Shown one piece after another: positions 17,565 through 26,470 of a stretch of DNA of 59,185 nucleotides. The notes beneath the pieces were generated by a model, which saw only the letters and a program-made list of their open reading frames with translations, had not been told where the DNA came from and did no database searches. The position numbers and the translations under genes are program-made. Numbering within the stretch: position 1 is the first letter of the stretch; the number at the start of each line of letters is the position of its first letter. Source of the DNA: Thiomonas sp. X19 (lineage in GTDB: Bacteria; Pseudomonadota; Gammaproteobacteria; Burkholderiales; Burkholderiaceae_C); contig NZ_LT605203.1 of NCBI RefSeq assembly GCF_900089495.1, forward strand, positions 2,500,183-2,559,367. The letters run 5' to 3'.

Positions 17565-19115
17565 TCAGTTCTCCAGATGGATGATGGCTGGGTGGCTGCG
17601 TACGAATTCCAACGCGTAATCAAGCTCGCCCTGCGACTCGGCATGCAGCACGAACAGCAGCTGGCCACGCTCGGCGCGGGCTCCCAGATGCACATTGAGC
17701 CAAAGCCCGGCGGTCTTCGCGTGCGGTGCGCCAGCGAGTTTGGCCGCGCGAGCCAGCAGCCGATTGTCGATACGCGCCACCCGCCCGATGCGTTCAGCAA
17801 GCACGGGATGCTGAAATGGCGCCACGCCCGGCTCGCGAAACCCGCCCTGCGCCTGGCATATGGCCTGAAACTTGTGCCATGCACGGCCATCAGCAAGAGC
17901 GGCTGCGGCGATGTCATGCGCTGCCTGGCCTTGGGCGAGGCCGCCGAGTTCCACAACTGCGGCGGCGACTTGCAGGGCACGTTGGCGCAGATCGTCTGGC
18001 GCTCCGGGATCGTTGCGCAGCACCGCGATCACGTCGCGCGCCTCCAGCGCCGGGCCGACGCCGCGACCCACGGGCTGGCTGCCATCGGAAATCAGCCCAT
18101 GCAGGGTCAGGCCGATGGCGTGAGCCGTGCGCTGCAATGCCAGCAACAGGGACTGCGCCTCGGCCTGACTGCGCACCTTGGCGGTGGGGCCTGTGGGAAT
18201 GTCGATCACCACATGGGTGGAGCCCGCTGCGGCCTTTTTCGACAGCACGGAGGCAACGAGCTGACCCTCGCTGTCGAGGTCGAGGGTGCGCTCGACGCGG
18301 ATGAGCAGATCGTCGGCCGGGCTCATGTTCATCGCTCCGCCCCAGACCATGCAGCCGCCCTCGGTTTCGACCACGCGGCGCATCGCCTCCAGGCTCAGGT
18401 CGACGCGGGTGAATGTCTCTACCGTGTCCGCTGTGCCCGCCGGCGAGGTGATGGCGCGCGAACTGGTCTTGGGCATGATGAGCCCAAGGCTGGTGGCGAT
18501 GGACACCACGATGGGCGTGGTGCGGTTGCCGGGCAAACCACCGATGCAGTGCTTGTCCACCACCACCGGCTGTGACCAGCTCATGCGGCTCCCGGCATGC
18601 ACCATCGCGCGGGTGAGGCTGGTGACTTCACCCGTGTTCATGCGTCCGTCCGCGCAGGCCACCAGAAAGGCTGCGATTTCCACGTTCGACAAACGCCCAC
18701 CGACCACCTCGCCGATGATGGCGTCAAACTGGTTTTCACTCAGGCGTTGGCCGAAAATCTTGCTGCGCACATGACTCATGCTGTCGCTGGCCCGGGCGAA
18801 GCGAAAGCGCAGCACCTCGTCGCCGGTCGGCAAGAGACGCCGCCACGCGGCTTCCGACAGCCCCACTTCGTCCGGTCCAATCAGGTTGCCTTCCGTGAGG
18901 ATGTTGAGCGTGGCGATGATGGAGCGCTGCGCCCCCAGCACCTCGATGCGCGCATGCGCCTCAAAACCTTCGGCGCGTACCACCGGTGAGTCGGCGCGCA
19001 GCACGACCACCGGTTCGTGATGGGTGTCGATACCCATGCGTTTGGGGCGCAGAGAAAACGCAGCGCCAGGATCTGCCGAGGGCTGGGTTGGCGAGGGAGT
19101 AGCCGGTTCGGTCAT
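17565..19115 (-). CDS. Archaeal-type AMP/thymidine phosphorylase
   Basis: 516 residues from the ATG at 19115, which overlaps the phosphoketolase stop by 4 nt. The extra N-terminal domain of about 85 residues (GIDTHHEPVVVLRADSPVVR) precedes the nucleoside-phosphorylase fold, as in archaeal AMP phosphorylase (TIGR02645-type). Core motifs are VDKHCIGGLPGNRTTPIVVS and PKTSSRAITSPAGTADTVET (phosphate and ribose-phosphate site). Archaeal members split AMP and other NMPs into base and ribose-1,5-bisphosphate. Bacterial homologues are often labelled thymidine phosphorylase; the N-terminal domain argues for the NMP-type activity. Confidence 0.88.
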   Translation of the reverse strand: MTEPATPSPTQPSADPGAAFSLRPKRMGIDTHHEPVVVLRADSPVVRAEGFEAHARIEVLGAQRSIIATLNILTEGNLIGPDEVGLSEAAWRRLLPTGDEVLRFRFARASDSMSHVRSKIFGQRLSENQFDAIIGEVVGGRLSNVEIAAFLVACADGRMNTGEVTSLTRAMVHAGSRMSWSQPVVVDKHCIGGLPGNRTTPIVVSIATSLGLIMPKTSSRAITSPAGTADTVETFTRVDLSLEAMRRVVETEGGCMVWGGAMNMSPADDLLIRVERTLDLDSEGQLVASVLSKKAAAGSTHVVIDIPTGPTAKVRSQAEAQSLLLALQRTAHAIGLTLHGLISDGSQPVGRGVGPALEARDVIAVLRNDPGAPDDLRQRALQVAAAVVELGGLAQGQAAHDIAAAALADGRAWHKFQAICQAQGGFREPGVAPFQHPVLAERIGRVARIDNRLLARAAKLAGAPHAKTAGLWLNVHLGARAERGQLLFVLHAESQGELDYALEFVRSHPAIIHLEN

Positions 19116-21541
19116 GATGGATGCGCTCCTTCCCCGCTTGCAGGGAAGGCCGGTCGAGGAAAACGCCAGTCGCGAACTTCTGGCAGATCTTCGAACCAGG
19201 TGCGAATGTGCAGGGCGTGCGCAGTCAGTTGCGCGCTGCAATGCCTGCGCAGCGCATCGGCCGTGGCGTCATCGCGGCCAGCCAGATCCAGCGCCTGCGC
19301 GGCCAGGTCGAAGCGGCTGATACGGTTGCGCACGACCATGTCGAAGGGTGTGGTGGTCGTGCCTTCCTCGCGGTAACCCTCTGCCTGGAAACGCTGAGGA
19401 TGAGTTCGCCGGTGGACCAACCCGTCGATCACATGCGGGTAGCCGTGGAAGGCGAACAGCACTGGGCGGTCGACGGTGAATAGCGCGTCGAACTCGGCTT
19501 CTGGCAGGCCGTCCAGGTGATCCAGCGGTGACGCCAACGCAAGCAGATTCACCACATTGACCACGCGAAATGCCAAGTCGGGCACGTGGCGGCGCAGCAA
19601 GTCTGCGGCAGCGAGCAACTCGAGCATGGGCACGTCACCGGCCGCTGCCAGCACGACGGCGGGCTCGTCGGCCGCGCCGCCTTCGGCCCAGCGCCAGCGT
19701 CCTGCCCCCGTCGCGCAGTGCGAGATTGCATCGGCCAACTCCAGCCATTGCGGCATGGGCTGCTTGCCGGCGACGATCACGTTCACGCGATCACTGCTGG
19801 CAAAAGCATGCTGCGCGACCGCGAGCAGACAGTTGGCATCAGGCGCCAGATACACCCGCACATGGCGGTGCTTGCGATTGAGCACGTTGTCGATGAACCC
19901 CGGCCCCTGGTGGCTGTAGCCGTTGTGGTCCTGCCGCCATGTGTGCGAGGTCAGCAGGATGTTCAGTGCCGGAAGTGGCCTGCGCCACGGCACTTCGGCA
20001 GCCGCCTTGAGCCACTTCACATGCTGGTTGACCATGCTGTCGACGATTGGGGCGAACGCCTCGTAGCAGGCGAACAGACCATGTCTTCCGGACAGCACAT
20101 AGCCTTCGAGCCAGCCCTCGCAGCAATGCTCGGATAGCACTTCGAGCACGCGGCCGTCGGCGCTCAGGTGGTCGTCGTCTGGGCGGATGGACTGCAGCGT
20201 GCAACGCTGCGTGACCTCAAACACCGCATCCAGCCGGTTCGACACCAGTTCGTCCGGACTGAACACACGCAAATTGGCGCTGCCCGCGTTGGCCCGCAGT
20301 GCATCGCGCAGCCAGGTGCCGAGTGCGCGCGTGCTCTCGGCGTCCTCAGCCCCTGGCGCGGCGACCGGCAGCGCCAGGGCGTCGAGCACGGGCAGTTGCA
20401 GGTCGATCCGCACCCGCCCGCCATCGGCATGTGGGCAGTTGCCAGGCAAAAGCCGTTCGGATGGCAAGCCGGCAAGCAAATCCGGCTGTGGGCGGCCCTG
20501 CGCGTCGAACAGTTCGTCGGGCCGGTAGCTGCGCAGCCAGGCTTCGAGCTGGGCGAGTTGGGTGGCGTCACTGCGCGCACGCGGCAGTGGCACCTGGTGA
20601 GCGCGAAAACTGCCTTCCATTGGCAAGCCGTCCACTTCGCGCGGGCCGGTCCAGCCCTTGGGGGTGCGGAGCACGAGCAGCGGCCAGTCAGGTGTGGTGC
20701 GGCCTGATCGACCACTCGAAGCGAGATCCTCGCGCCAGTCGTGCTGAATGGCGTGGATATGCGCGAAGGCCGCGTCCATCGCCCCGGCGAGCTCGCGGTG
20801 AACGGCTGCGGGGTCGTCGGTCTCCACGATCAGCACGCGCCAGCCCAGGCCGCTGAAATGCCGGTCGATTTGCGTATCGCCCATGCGTCCGAACACCGTG
20901 GGTGCGGCGATTCGGTAACCGTTCAAGTGCAGCACCGGCAGCACTGCGCCATCGCGCACCGGGTTGATGATGTGCAGTGACTTCCATGCGGCGGCAGCCG
21001 GGCCGGTTTCGGCCTCGCCGTCACCCACCACGGCCAGCGCCAGCAGGTCGGGGTTGTCGAACACCGCACCGACTGCATGCAGCAGCCCGTAGCCCAACTC
21101 GCCGCCTTCGTGCAGCGAACCAGGGATATGCGGCCCCACATGGCTGGCTATCCCGCCAGGGACGGAAAATTCGCGGCACAGCCTGTGCAGGCCTAATCCA
21201 TCGCGGGTCAACTCCTGCCGCACTGCGCCGTAACTGCCTTCCAACCATGCATTCGCAAGTACTGCCGGCGCACCGTGCCCTGGCCCAGCCACAAACAGCG
21301 GCTGCATGCCATGCGAACGAACCGCGCGCAGCAGATGAGCGTAGAGCAGATTCAGTCCCGGACTCGTACCCCAGTGACCGAGCAACCGCGGCTTAATGTG
21401 TGAGAACGACAAGGGCTCATGCAACAGCACGTTGTCCAGCAGAAAAATCTGCGCGCAGGCGATGTAGTTGGTTGCCCGCCACCAGCGGTCAAGCCAGGCG
21501 ACTTGGGTTTGCGCAAGTCGGGCTTTGGTTCTGCTTGCCAT
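19112..21541 (-). CDS. xfp: Xylulose-5-phosphate/fructose-6-phosphate phosphoketolase
   Basis: 809 residues, full length. Thiamine-diphosphate enzyme that splits xylulose-5-P (or fructose-6-P) with phosphate to acetyl-phosphate and glyceraldehyde-3-P. Motifs: GPGHGAPAVLANAWLEGSY, VPGGIASHVGPHIPGSLHEG, the ThDP site VVGDGEAETGPAAAAWKS, and FGRMGDTQIDRH; the C-terminal part has HTWRQDHNGYSHQGPGFID. First gene of a four-gene operon with the phosphorylase, PRPP-synthetase-like and beta-CASP genes. An Fnr-type box is centred 85 nt upstream. Acetyl-phosphate could supply ATP through acetate kinase when oxygen is low; that kinase is not in the window. Confidence 0.95.
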   Translation of the reverse strand: MASRTKARLAQTQVAWLDRWWRATNYIACAQIFLLDNVLLHEPLSFSHIKPRLLGHWGTSPGLNLLYAHLLRAVRSHGMQPLFVAGPGHGAPAVLANAWLEGSYGAVRQELTRDGLGLHRLCREFSVPGGIASHVGPHIPGSLHEGGELGYGLLHAVGAVFDNPDLLALAVVGDGEAETGPAAAAWKSLHIINPVRDGAVLPVLHLNGYRIAAPTVFGRMGDTQIDRHFSGLGWRVLIVETDDPAAVHRELAGAMDAAFAHIHAIQHDWREDLASSGRSGRTTPDWPLLVLRTPKGWTGPREVDGLPMEGSFRAHQVPLPRARSDATQLAQLEAWLRSYRPDELFDAQGRPQPDLLAGLPSERLLPGNCPHADGGRVRIDLQLPVLDALALPVAAPGAEDAESTRALGTWLRDALRANAGSANLRVFSPDELVSNRLDAVFEVTQRCTLQSIRPDDDHLSADGRVLEVLSEHCCEGWLEGYVLSGRHGLFACYEAFAPIVDSMVNQHVKWLKAAAEVPWRRPLPALNILLTSHTWRQDHNGYSHQGPGFIDNVLNRKHRHVRVYLAPDANCLLAVAQHAFASSDRVNVIVAGKQPMPQWLELADAISHCATGAGRWRWAEGGAADEPAVVLAAAGDVPMLELLAAADLLRRHVPDLAFRVVNVVNLLALASPLDHLDGLPEAEFDALFTVDRPVLFAFHGYPHVIDGLVHRRTHPQRFQAEGYREEGTTTTPFDMVVRNRISRFDLAAQALDLAGRDDATADALRRHCSAQLTAHALHIRTWFEDLPEVRDWRFPRPAFPASGEGAHPS

Positions 21542-21619
21542 ACCCTTTCTCCCTGCTTGACGTCGTCAGCGAAGCGGCGTACCAAGCTTTTCATTGTCTG
21601 GATCTGGCATGCCGGTCAT

Positions 21620-21633
21620 CTGACGCATATCAA
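21620..21633 (-). promoter_or_regulatory. Fnr-type box before xfp operon
   Basis: On the - strand TTGATATGCGTCAG, 8 of 10 matches to the Fnr consensus. GACAAT lies at bases 22-27 after the box, the expected -10 place. The 244-nt gap 21542-21785 holds no gene. Confidence 0.65.
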
Positions 21634-21785
21634 TAAAGGCGGCGGCGCAGTTTGCCGATGGAGCGCTTTTTTTGATGATCAAGCCTGCCAGTGCTGTGGC
21701 CGACTGTCACCATTCATTGATGCGGCTGCCCACGTTTGGAGGGGGATTTTCAGGCGAGTTTCCGTTTCTCCGGAAGGTGTCCTTG

Positions 21786-22382
21786 TCAAAGCGTGGTCAC
21801 GAACGCCTCTGGAGCCGGTCGAATCCGTGCCGCCTTGGCTGATTTGACCGTGCCGACAACCACGAAGCAAACAGCCTGCTCGTTGCCGCCAAGGCCGAAC
21901 AGTGCCCGCAGCGCTTGGGAATTCATCGCCTGCCCACTCACGAGGCCCGCACCGAAGCCTTGGGCATGCACGGCCAGCAGCATGTTCTGCAGCGCGCTCC
22001 CCAACGACACCAGGCGCTCCGACACGGGAATCTCGGGATGATCATCCTGCGTGCGCGCGATGGCCAGGGCCAGGAACGGCGCGCGCTGCGCCTTGTCGCG
22101 AGCGTCCTGCAATTGCTGCGTCGACGCCGCTGGATCGCGCTCCAGCAAGGCTGCGGCAAACGCCTCTCCAAGACGCGCACGCGCCGCATCCGAAATCTGC
22201 ACGAAGCGCCAAGGCAGAATCAGACCGTGATCTGGCGCCTGGGCCGCGGCATCGAACAACATCCGGATCTGCGGTGATGAGGGGCCTGGCGCCATCAAGC
22301 GCTTCGGGGAGGTTTGTTGGCGCTTGCGAAGCAGTTCGAGCGTCCAATCGATGGTGTCGATTTGATCCATATGGGTGTTCAT
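21786..22382 (-). CDS. Nitroreductase-family flavoprotein (YdjA-like)
   Basis: 198 residues from the ATG at 22382; upstream codons in the same frame belong to a mobA remnant. FMN-dependent NAD(P)H oxidoreductase fold: SSPQIRMLFDAAAQAPDHGL with the early serine, LPWRFVQI, a helix ERLVSLGSALQNMLLAVHAQ and GFGAGLVSGQAMNS, ending with VVVGTVKSAKAARIRP. The single-domain, short form matches the YdjA group. Substrate unknown. It is placed at the edge of the stress block and has no box of its own that I could see. Confidence 0.82.
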   Translation of the reverse strand: MNTHMDQIDTIDWTLELLRKRQQTSPKRLMAPGPSSPQIRMLFDAAAQAPDHGLILPWRFVQISDAARARLGEAFAAALLERDPAASTQQLQDARDKAQRAPFLALAIARTQDDHPEIPVSERLVSLGSALQNMLLAVHAQGFGAGLVSGQAMNSQALRALFGLGGNEQAVCFVVVGTVKSAKAARIRPAPEAFVTTL

Positions 22383-22407
22383 CCAAGGGTTGCTCAAAAT
22401 TCTGGCA

Positions 22408-22644
22408 TCACAAAACCTGTTCAAAATGCCTGCCAAGGGACCATTGAAAGCTGCGGGATCGGCATCGACCACGCAACGGCCGCAAACCTTGATCGAGCCC
22501 TCCCATACGCGATGCGCGCCCACCGGCCAGGATCAAGCCCGTCAAAGCAGAGGCTGGGGTGTGGCGCGCATGCGGCGAGCCCAAACCGGCCGACGGCGTG
22601 GTCAAGGGTCTTGGGCTGGGGAGCCCATCCCGATCGATGTGCAC
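22408..22644 (-). pseudogene. mobA: mobA remnant (molybdenum cofactor guanylyltransferase)
   Basis: About residues 33-60 of this frame read [20 protein letters not shown] and LRPLRGRC, the GTP-binding N-terminus of MobA. A second MobA piece, [18 protein letters not shown], follows in another frame around 22430-22470. The middle of the enzyme is missing, so a deletion and frameshift destroyed the gene. It lies directly behind a truncated moaA and in front of the nitroreductase. Confidence 0.7.
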
Positions 22645-22660
22645 GCTGCTTAGCCGCCGA

Positions 22661-23014
22661 TAACAGGGGCTCGCCGCCCGTCAATCGGATCTTGCGCGCC
22701 CCAAGATCCATGCATGCACGCGCGGCACGGGTGATTTCCTCGAAACTCAACAAATCGCGATGCGCCAGGAATGCATGCTCCTTGCCGAAGACCTCCTTGG
22801 GCATGCAGTAGGTGCAGCGGAAGTTGCAACGGTCGGTGACCGAAATGCGCAGATCCTGCAGGGGACGACCCATCCGATCGGCCAGCAGCCGCGCGGGCTT
22901 CGACGCTTGCTTGGGAACGCTGGGCACGACGCTGGCGTGGCGACAGTCGGCGATGGGAATCGTTCGGCGCGCCACCGGGTGGATGGCCCCGGCTCGGTCG
23001 GTGTTTTCACACAT
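22661..23014 (-). pseudogene. moaA: moaA 5' fragment (GTP 3',8-cyclase)
   Basis: The first 118 residues are MoaA: leader with IPIADCRH, then [20 protein letters not shown] with the radical-SAM cysteines C63, C67 and C70, [19 protein letters not shown] and [12 protein letters not shown]. After this point the frame runs on into unrelated residues; two-thirds of MoaA, including the second 4Fe-4S site and the C-terminal GG, are gone. The gene therefore cannot make active enzyme. Confidence 0.8.
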
Positions 23015-23043
23015 CGCGTCGGTTGGTGTGCCCAGGCCAGGGT

Positions 23044-23319
23044 TTATTCGAGCAATCCGTGTTTGAGTCCTCGGGAGTGATGATCGGTCCAGTGTTCGCC
23101 GCTTTCGGAGCTGTAGTACTGCACGAGATGGGCATGCGTTGTGGTTGGTTGATCGACGACCGTTTTGTACACGGCCACGCCGTACTCGGGGTGCTTGTGC
23201 TGCTCGGCGAGTGCCAAGCGGTTCACCACGTCCAGCGTGCCAACGGCAATCACATAACTGCGTTGCTCGGGCTCACCACGGTGGAAGGCCTGTGCGAAAT
23301 ACACGATTTCGGTTTCCAT
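23044..23319 (-). CDS. Small conserved-looking protein, function unknown
   Basis: 91 residues from the ATG at 23319 ([15 protein letters not shown]), chosen for the AGGGGAG 8-10 nt upstream; the frame opens at 23355. It is soluble, histidine- and tyrosine-rich ([27 protein letters not shown]). I do not recognise the family. It has its own Fnr-type box and CAAACTT element upstream, so it belongs to the same regulon as the stress genes. Confidence 0.6.
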   Translation of the reverse strand: METEIVYFAQAFHRGEPEQRSYVIAVGTLDVVNRLALAEQHKHPEYGVAVYKTVVDQPTTTHAHLVQYYSSESGEHWTDHHSRGLKHGLLE

Positions 23320-23426
23320 GGATGCGTCTCCCCTGCCGATGACATCGGCACTCAAATGCAGGCCACGGTCTGCTCGACATGGCCGCTCTGTGGAATGAAG
23401 TTTGATGCGATTCGGCTTTTGTCATC

Positions 23427-23440
23427 TTGATCCAAGACAA
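23427..23440 (-). promoter_or_regulatory. Fnr-type box before the 91-residue gene
   Basis: On the - strand TTGTCTTGGATCAA, 8 of 10 matches. CAAACTT lies at bases 23-29 after the box, the same sequence and distance as at the BI-1 and usp promoters. Centre is about 114 nt before the start at 23319. Confidence 0.65.
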
Positions 23441-23579
23441 GGCTGACCGGGAGCATCCAGGGCAACTTGCGTAAGGTCGCGCCGCGGGACAAGGCGTTGA
23501 ATTCGACGCCATCGGCGGTTGAAGACGCTGATTTGAACATAAGGAGAATCCCCGATCGGAACCCCGCTGTGAGGCGCGT

Positions 23580-23815
23580 TCAATGGTCTTGGCAGACGGT
23601 GTCGCAAAGATCAGCCACGACGGTGTTGCCAATGCGGTAGGTCGCAACGCGCCCCTCACGGGTGCGATGCACGATGCCGATCTGGCGCAGATGACGCAGA
23701 TGCAGGGACGTGTTGGGCTGCCCCGCCTGCCGCGCGACAAGCGACTGGCCGATGGCTCCGACCTGAGTCGCATCGATCCCTCGGAGAAAGATCGAACGCC
23801 AGACCCCCGCGATTG
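23580..23815 (-). pseudogene. ArsR-type regulator, C-terminal part
   Basis: The - strand frame reads VGAIGQSLVARQAGQPNTSL, HLRHLRQIGIVHRTREGRVA and TYRIGNTVVADLCD, a winged helix of the ArsR/SmtB kind with its recognition helix. Upstream of about 23815 the frame passes into the antisense of a transposase remnant, so the N-terminus has been replaced. The short gap 23441-23579 has no convincing gene; a 62-codon frame at 23352-23540 has no known relatives. Confidence 0.6.
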
Positions 23816-24317
23816 GCCTGCGGATGATCGAGTACCGACTGGAGAGCGTCAGCGATGCCGAGCCGATCGATCGCTTGGCCACCAGCGTGCTGGATCCGCA
23901 ACAAGCCCCGGCGCAGGAACTGGCCGCGCTGGACCGCGAGCGCTGGGAGATCGAGACGGCGCTGGACGAGCTCAAGACCCACTTGCGCGGCGCCAGGATC
24001 GTCTTGCGCAGCAAGACTCCCGACCGGCCGCCGTTCATTCACGCTGTGCGCGTCGTGCGCCGCAAACTCCCCGTCTTCAACGCGATTCCCCCTGTGCAGA
24101 GGCAAGCCTTCCATGAGCGTGTGCTCGACACAATCTTGCAGGAGGGGGTTGCCTGCCATCGCGGCCGACGCAATCTGCGCAGCGTCAAACGAACAATGAG
24201 CAACTGGCCACTGCGACGACGCCACGCCAAACCACCGCGGCCCGTGGTCATCAATCAGGCAATTCCAATCATTAAGCGACAAGTATCGCGCCTAGCAGGA
24301 AGTTTTGAACACGTTCC
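23816..24317 (+). pseudogene. IS4-type transposase remnant
   Basis: Reads RMIEYRLESVSDAEPIDRL, then LAALDRERWEIETALDELKT and HLRGARIVLRSKTPD, the C-terminal YREK-like region of IS4-type DDE transposases; then PFIHAVRVVRRKLPVF after an internal deletion. N-terminal two-thirds are missing. It interrupts an ArsR-type gene on one side and is abutted by IS1182 copy 1 on the other. Confidence 0.7.
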
Positions 24318-25927
24318 CTAGGAGGCTGTCGGACTTGAACCCGAGCGAATCCGATTGATCAGTGCGACGCGTTTTTTTTGACAGCGGCGCGCTGATCGAA
24401 CGCTCTCGATGGTTGGCGAGACACTGTGAGGGCACATGGGGCGGCCTGGGGACTCGGTTTTGGCGTGGTCGGGGCGCACTATTGCCCTCACGCGGCTCGC
24501 AGGACGTGCATGCGCTTGATGTTCCAAGCCATGGTCACCAAGCTCCATTCGCCTTGTGCCTTGGCCAGCCCGCGCATGCTCATCTGGCGCCAACCCATCA
24601 CTTGCTTGATGATGCCGAACACCGGCTCCACTGTCTGCTTGCGCAGGCCGTACAGGGCTCGGCCTGCTTGCGTGCCCAGGCGGTGTGCCATCTGCACGAG
24701 CGGATCCGTCGTCTGGGGCTCGGGCACATCGGGTGCAAAGCGCCCCATCACCGGCGTGTGATGCGACTCCCGCTTGAGCGCCAGCAGCGGCTCGATACCC
24801 GCGTCGTTGCACGCGATCACGTTGGCTTGGCTGAAGAAGCCGTTGTCCGTGATGAGCGTGTGCACCTCGCCCAGCACCGCGGGTAACGCTTGGATCTGCT
24901 GCAGCGTAGGCACAACTTCGCGCTTGTCGTTGGATGCCTGGCTCACATGCTGGGTGATCACCATCATCGTCGCGATGTCCACGCCGGCTTGTGCGTTGTA
25001 GCTTTGCTCGAAGCCCCCACCCGACACGGGCATGATGCGCGACTCTTCATCCGTGAGGTTGACCTGATCGCTGCTCCGGGGGCCGGCCTCTGGCGGCTCA
25101 GGGTCCTTGCCGCGCGGCTTCTTGCCCGCCTCGCGCTGGGCTTGGCGCTTGGCGGTCTTGGCCTCGTACTCCTGCTGCTCGACCTGATGGCGTTCGCTGG
25201 CGCGCTGCTCGATCTTGGCCTTGGCCTGCGCGATTGCGCTCAAGCGATCTGCACGCAGGGCGATCTCCGCCGGCACATCCATGCCGTCGGGTACCGTCGC
25301 GCGGTCGCTGTTCTCTGCCAGCGCCAGCAGCGTTTGTACTTCCTGGCGCAGCTGCGCCTCGATCTTGTTGGCATGAGCCCACGACAAGGCCTTGTGCTTG
25401 CTGGCGTTGGCGTCGATCTTGGTGCCATCCAGCGCGATGTGTCCGAGCTTGAGCAGCTTCATCTCGCGCGCCAGAACCAGCACCTGCACGAACAGTGCCT
25501 CCACCTCCTTCAAGAAGCGGCGGCGGAACGTCGCCAGCGTGTCGTGATCGGGGTGGGTATTGGCCGCAACAAAGCGGAACGCCACCGAGTCGTAGGTCGC
25601 CCGCTCGATCTTGCGGCTGGAGTGCACGCCGTTGGCGTAGCCGTAGATCAGCAGGCCCAGCAGCACCGCCGGATGGTGCGCCGCCGAGCCCCGGCCTGCG
25701 TACTGTCGGGCCAGATCGCCCAGATCAAGCTGCTCGATGACTTCGACCACGAAGCGCGCCAAGTGATCAGTGGGCAGCCATTCGTCCACCGACGGTGGCA
25801 ACAGATATGCGGTGTCTCGGTCAACAGGGACGAAGCGGCTCATCGGCTCGGGCTCTCGGTTGTGCAGCAGCAATTGTCTCGGATAGCGTCTTCATCCGGA
25901 AGACCGCAAAGTCCGACAGTCTCCTAG
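24318..25927 (-). mobile_element. IS1182-family element, copy 1
   Basis: Ends are GAGGCTGTCGGACTT at 24322 and AAGTCCGACAGTCTC ending 25923, inverted repeats with one mismatch, flanked on both sides by CTAG, taken as the duplicated 4-bp target. Holds one transposase gene. An apparently identical copy lies 33,258 bases downstream in the same orientation. Confidence 0.9.
24488..25843 (-). CDS. IS1182-family transposase
   Basis: 451 residues from the ATG at 25843 (MSRFVPVDRDTAYLLPPSV); a TTG start ten codons earlier is possible. DDE enzyme: N-terminal DUF772-like part VDEWLPTDHLARFVVEVIEQ and AVLLGLLIYGYANGVHSSRK, first catalytic Asp in LGHIALDGTKIDANASKH, second in VHTLITDNGFFSQANV, Glu near TVEPVFGIIKQVMGWRQ. 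The insertion between the first and second Asp is charged (AKRQAQREAGKKPRGKDP), typical for the family. Intact. Confidence 0.93.
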   Translation of the reverse strand: MSRFVPVDRDTAYLLPPSVDEWLPTDHLARFVVEVIEQLDLGDLARQYAGRGSAAHHPAVLLGLLIYGYANGVHSSRKIERATYDSVAFRFVAANTHPDHDTLATFRRRFLKEVEALFVQVLVLAREMKLLKLGHIALDGTKIDANASKHKALSWAHANKIEAQLRQEVQTLLALAENSDRATVPDGMDVPAEIALRADRLSAIAQAKAKIEQRASERHQVEQQEYEAKTAKRQAQREAGKKPRGKDPEPPEAGPRSSDQVNLTDEESRIMPVSGGGFEQSYNAQAGVDIATMMVITQHVSQASNDKREVVPTLQQIQALPAVLGEVHTLITDNGFFSQANVIACNDAGIEPLLALKRESHHTPVMGRFAPDVPEPQTTDPLVQMAHRLGTQAGRALYGLRKQTVEPVFGIIKQVMGWRQMSMRGLAKAQGEWSLVTMAWNIKRMHVLRAA

Positions 25928-25936
25928 AATGAATGC

Positions 25937-26377
25937 ATGTCGCGGCCTCCCTTGCCACGCCTGCGCACCCTGATACGCCAGCAGGCCAGCCTCACGACCA
26001 TCGTTCTGATGGCGTGGACTTACGCCTTGCTGCCAACCCTGCAAGCGCTGGCATTCCCCCAGCGCTGGGTGGAAGTCCCCTACTGCGCAGGCCAGCTTGG
26101 GTCTTTCCAGGCCGCACCGAACGCGCAAGCCCAAGCCCAAGCGCCGCACACCGAGACTCCCCACCAGCCGCCGCAACACCTGCTGATCCAGCTCGGCCAC
26201 GACCAGACAGCCCTGCTCGATCAACCGGCCCTGCTGCCTGGCGCGCAGCACATCGCCCCGAGCCCACAAGGCGAATTCCGGTTTGCGCGCCAGCAGGAGC
26301 GGACTCCGCGGGTCGAAACGCGTTTTCTGCGCCCTCCGTCCCACGCGCCACCCTGGGCTCCCACCCTGACGCTGTGA
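25937..26377 (+). CDS. Putative secreted/membrane protein, DUF2946-like
   Basis: 146 residues starting 10 nt after the IS1182 flank, so its native promoter may be lost or replaced. A hydrophobic segment (TTIVLMAWTYALLPTLQALA, about 20-39) is followed by WVEVPYCAGQLGSF, reminiscent of DUF2946 proteins, and by a proline/glutamine/histidine-rich low-complexity tail. Such proteins often accompany metal-related outer-membrane genes, and an outer-membrane protein follows. Identification is tentative. Confidence 0.45.
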   Translation: MSRPPLPRLRTLIRQQASLTTIVLMAWTYALLPTLQALAFPQRWVEVPYCAGQLGSFQAAPNAQAQAQAPHTETPHQPPQHLLIQLGHDQTALLDQPALLPGAQHIAPSPQGEFRFARQQERTPRVETRFLRPPSHAPPWAPTLTL

Positions 26378-26470
26378 CCCGGCGGGTGCGTGCTGTGCCA
26401 CCGCGCCCGCTCCAACTTGTCATCATCAATGCCGCGCCAGGCGTGAGCTTGGCGCGCGCGGGAGCCTTCG

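Noticed and set aside
23352..23540. 62-codon - strand ORF before the 91-residue gene
   Set aside because: It overlaps the Fnr-type box and promoter element, has a weak ribosome site and no relatives.
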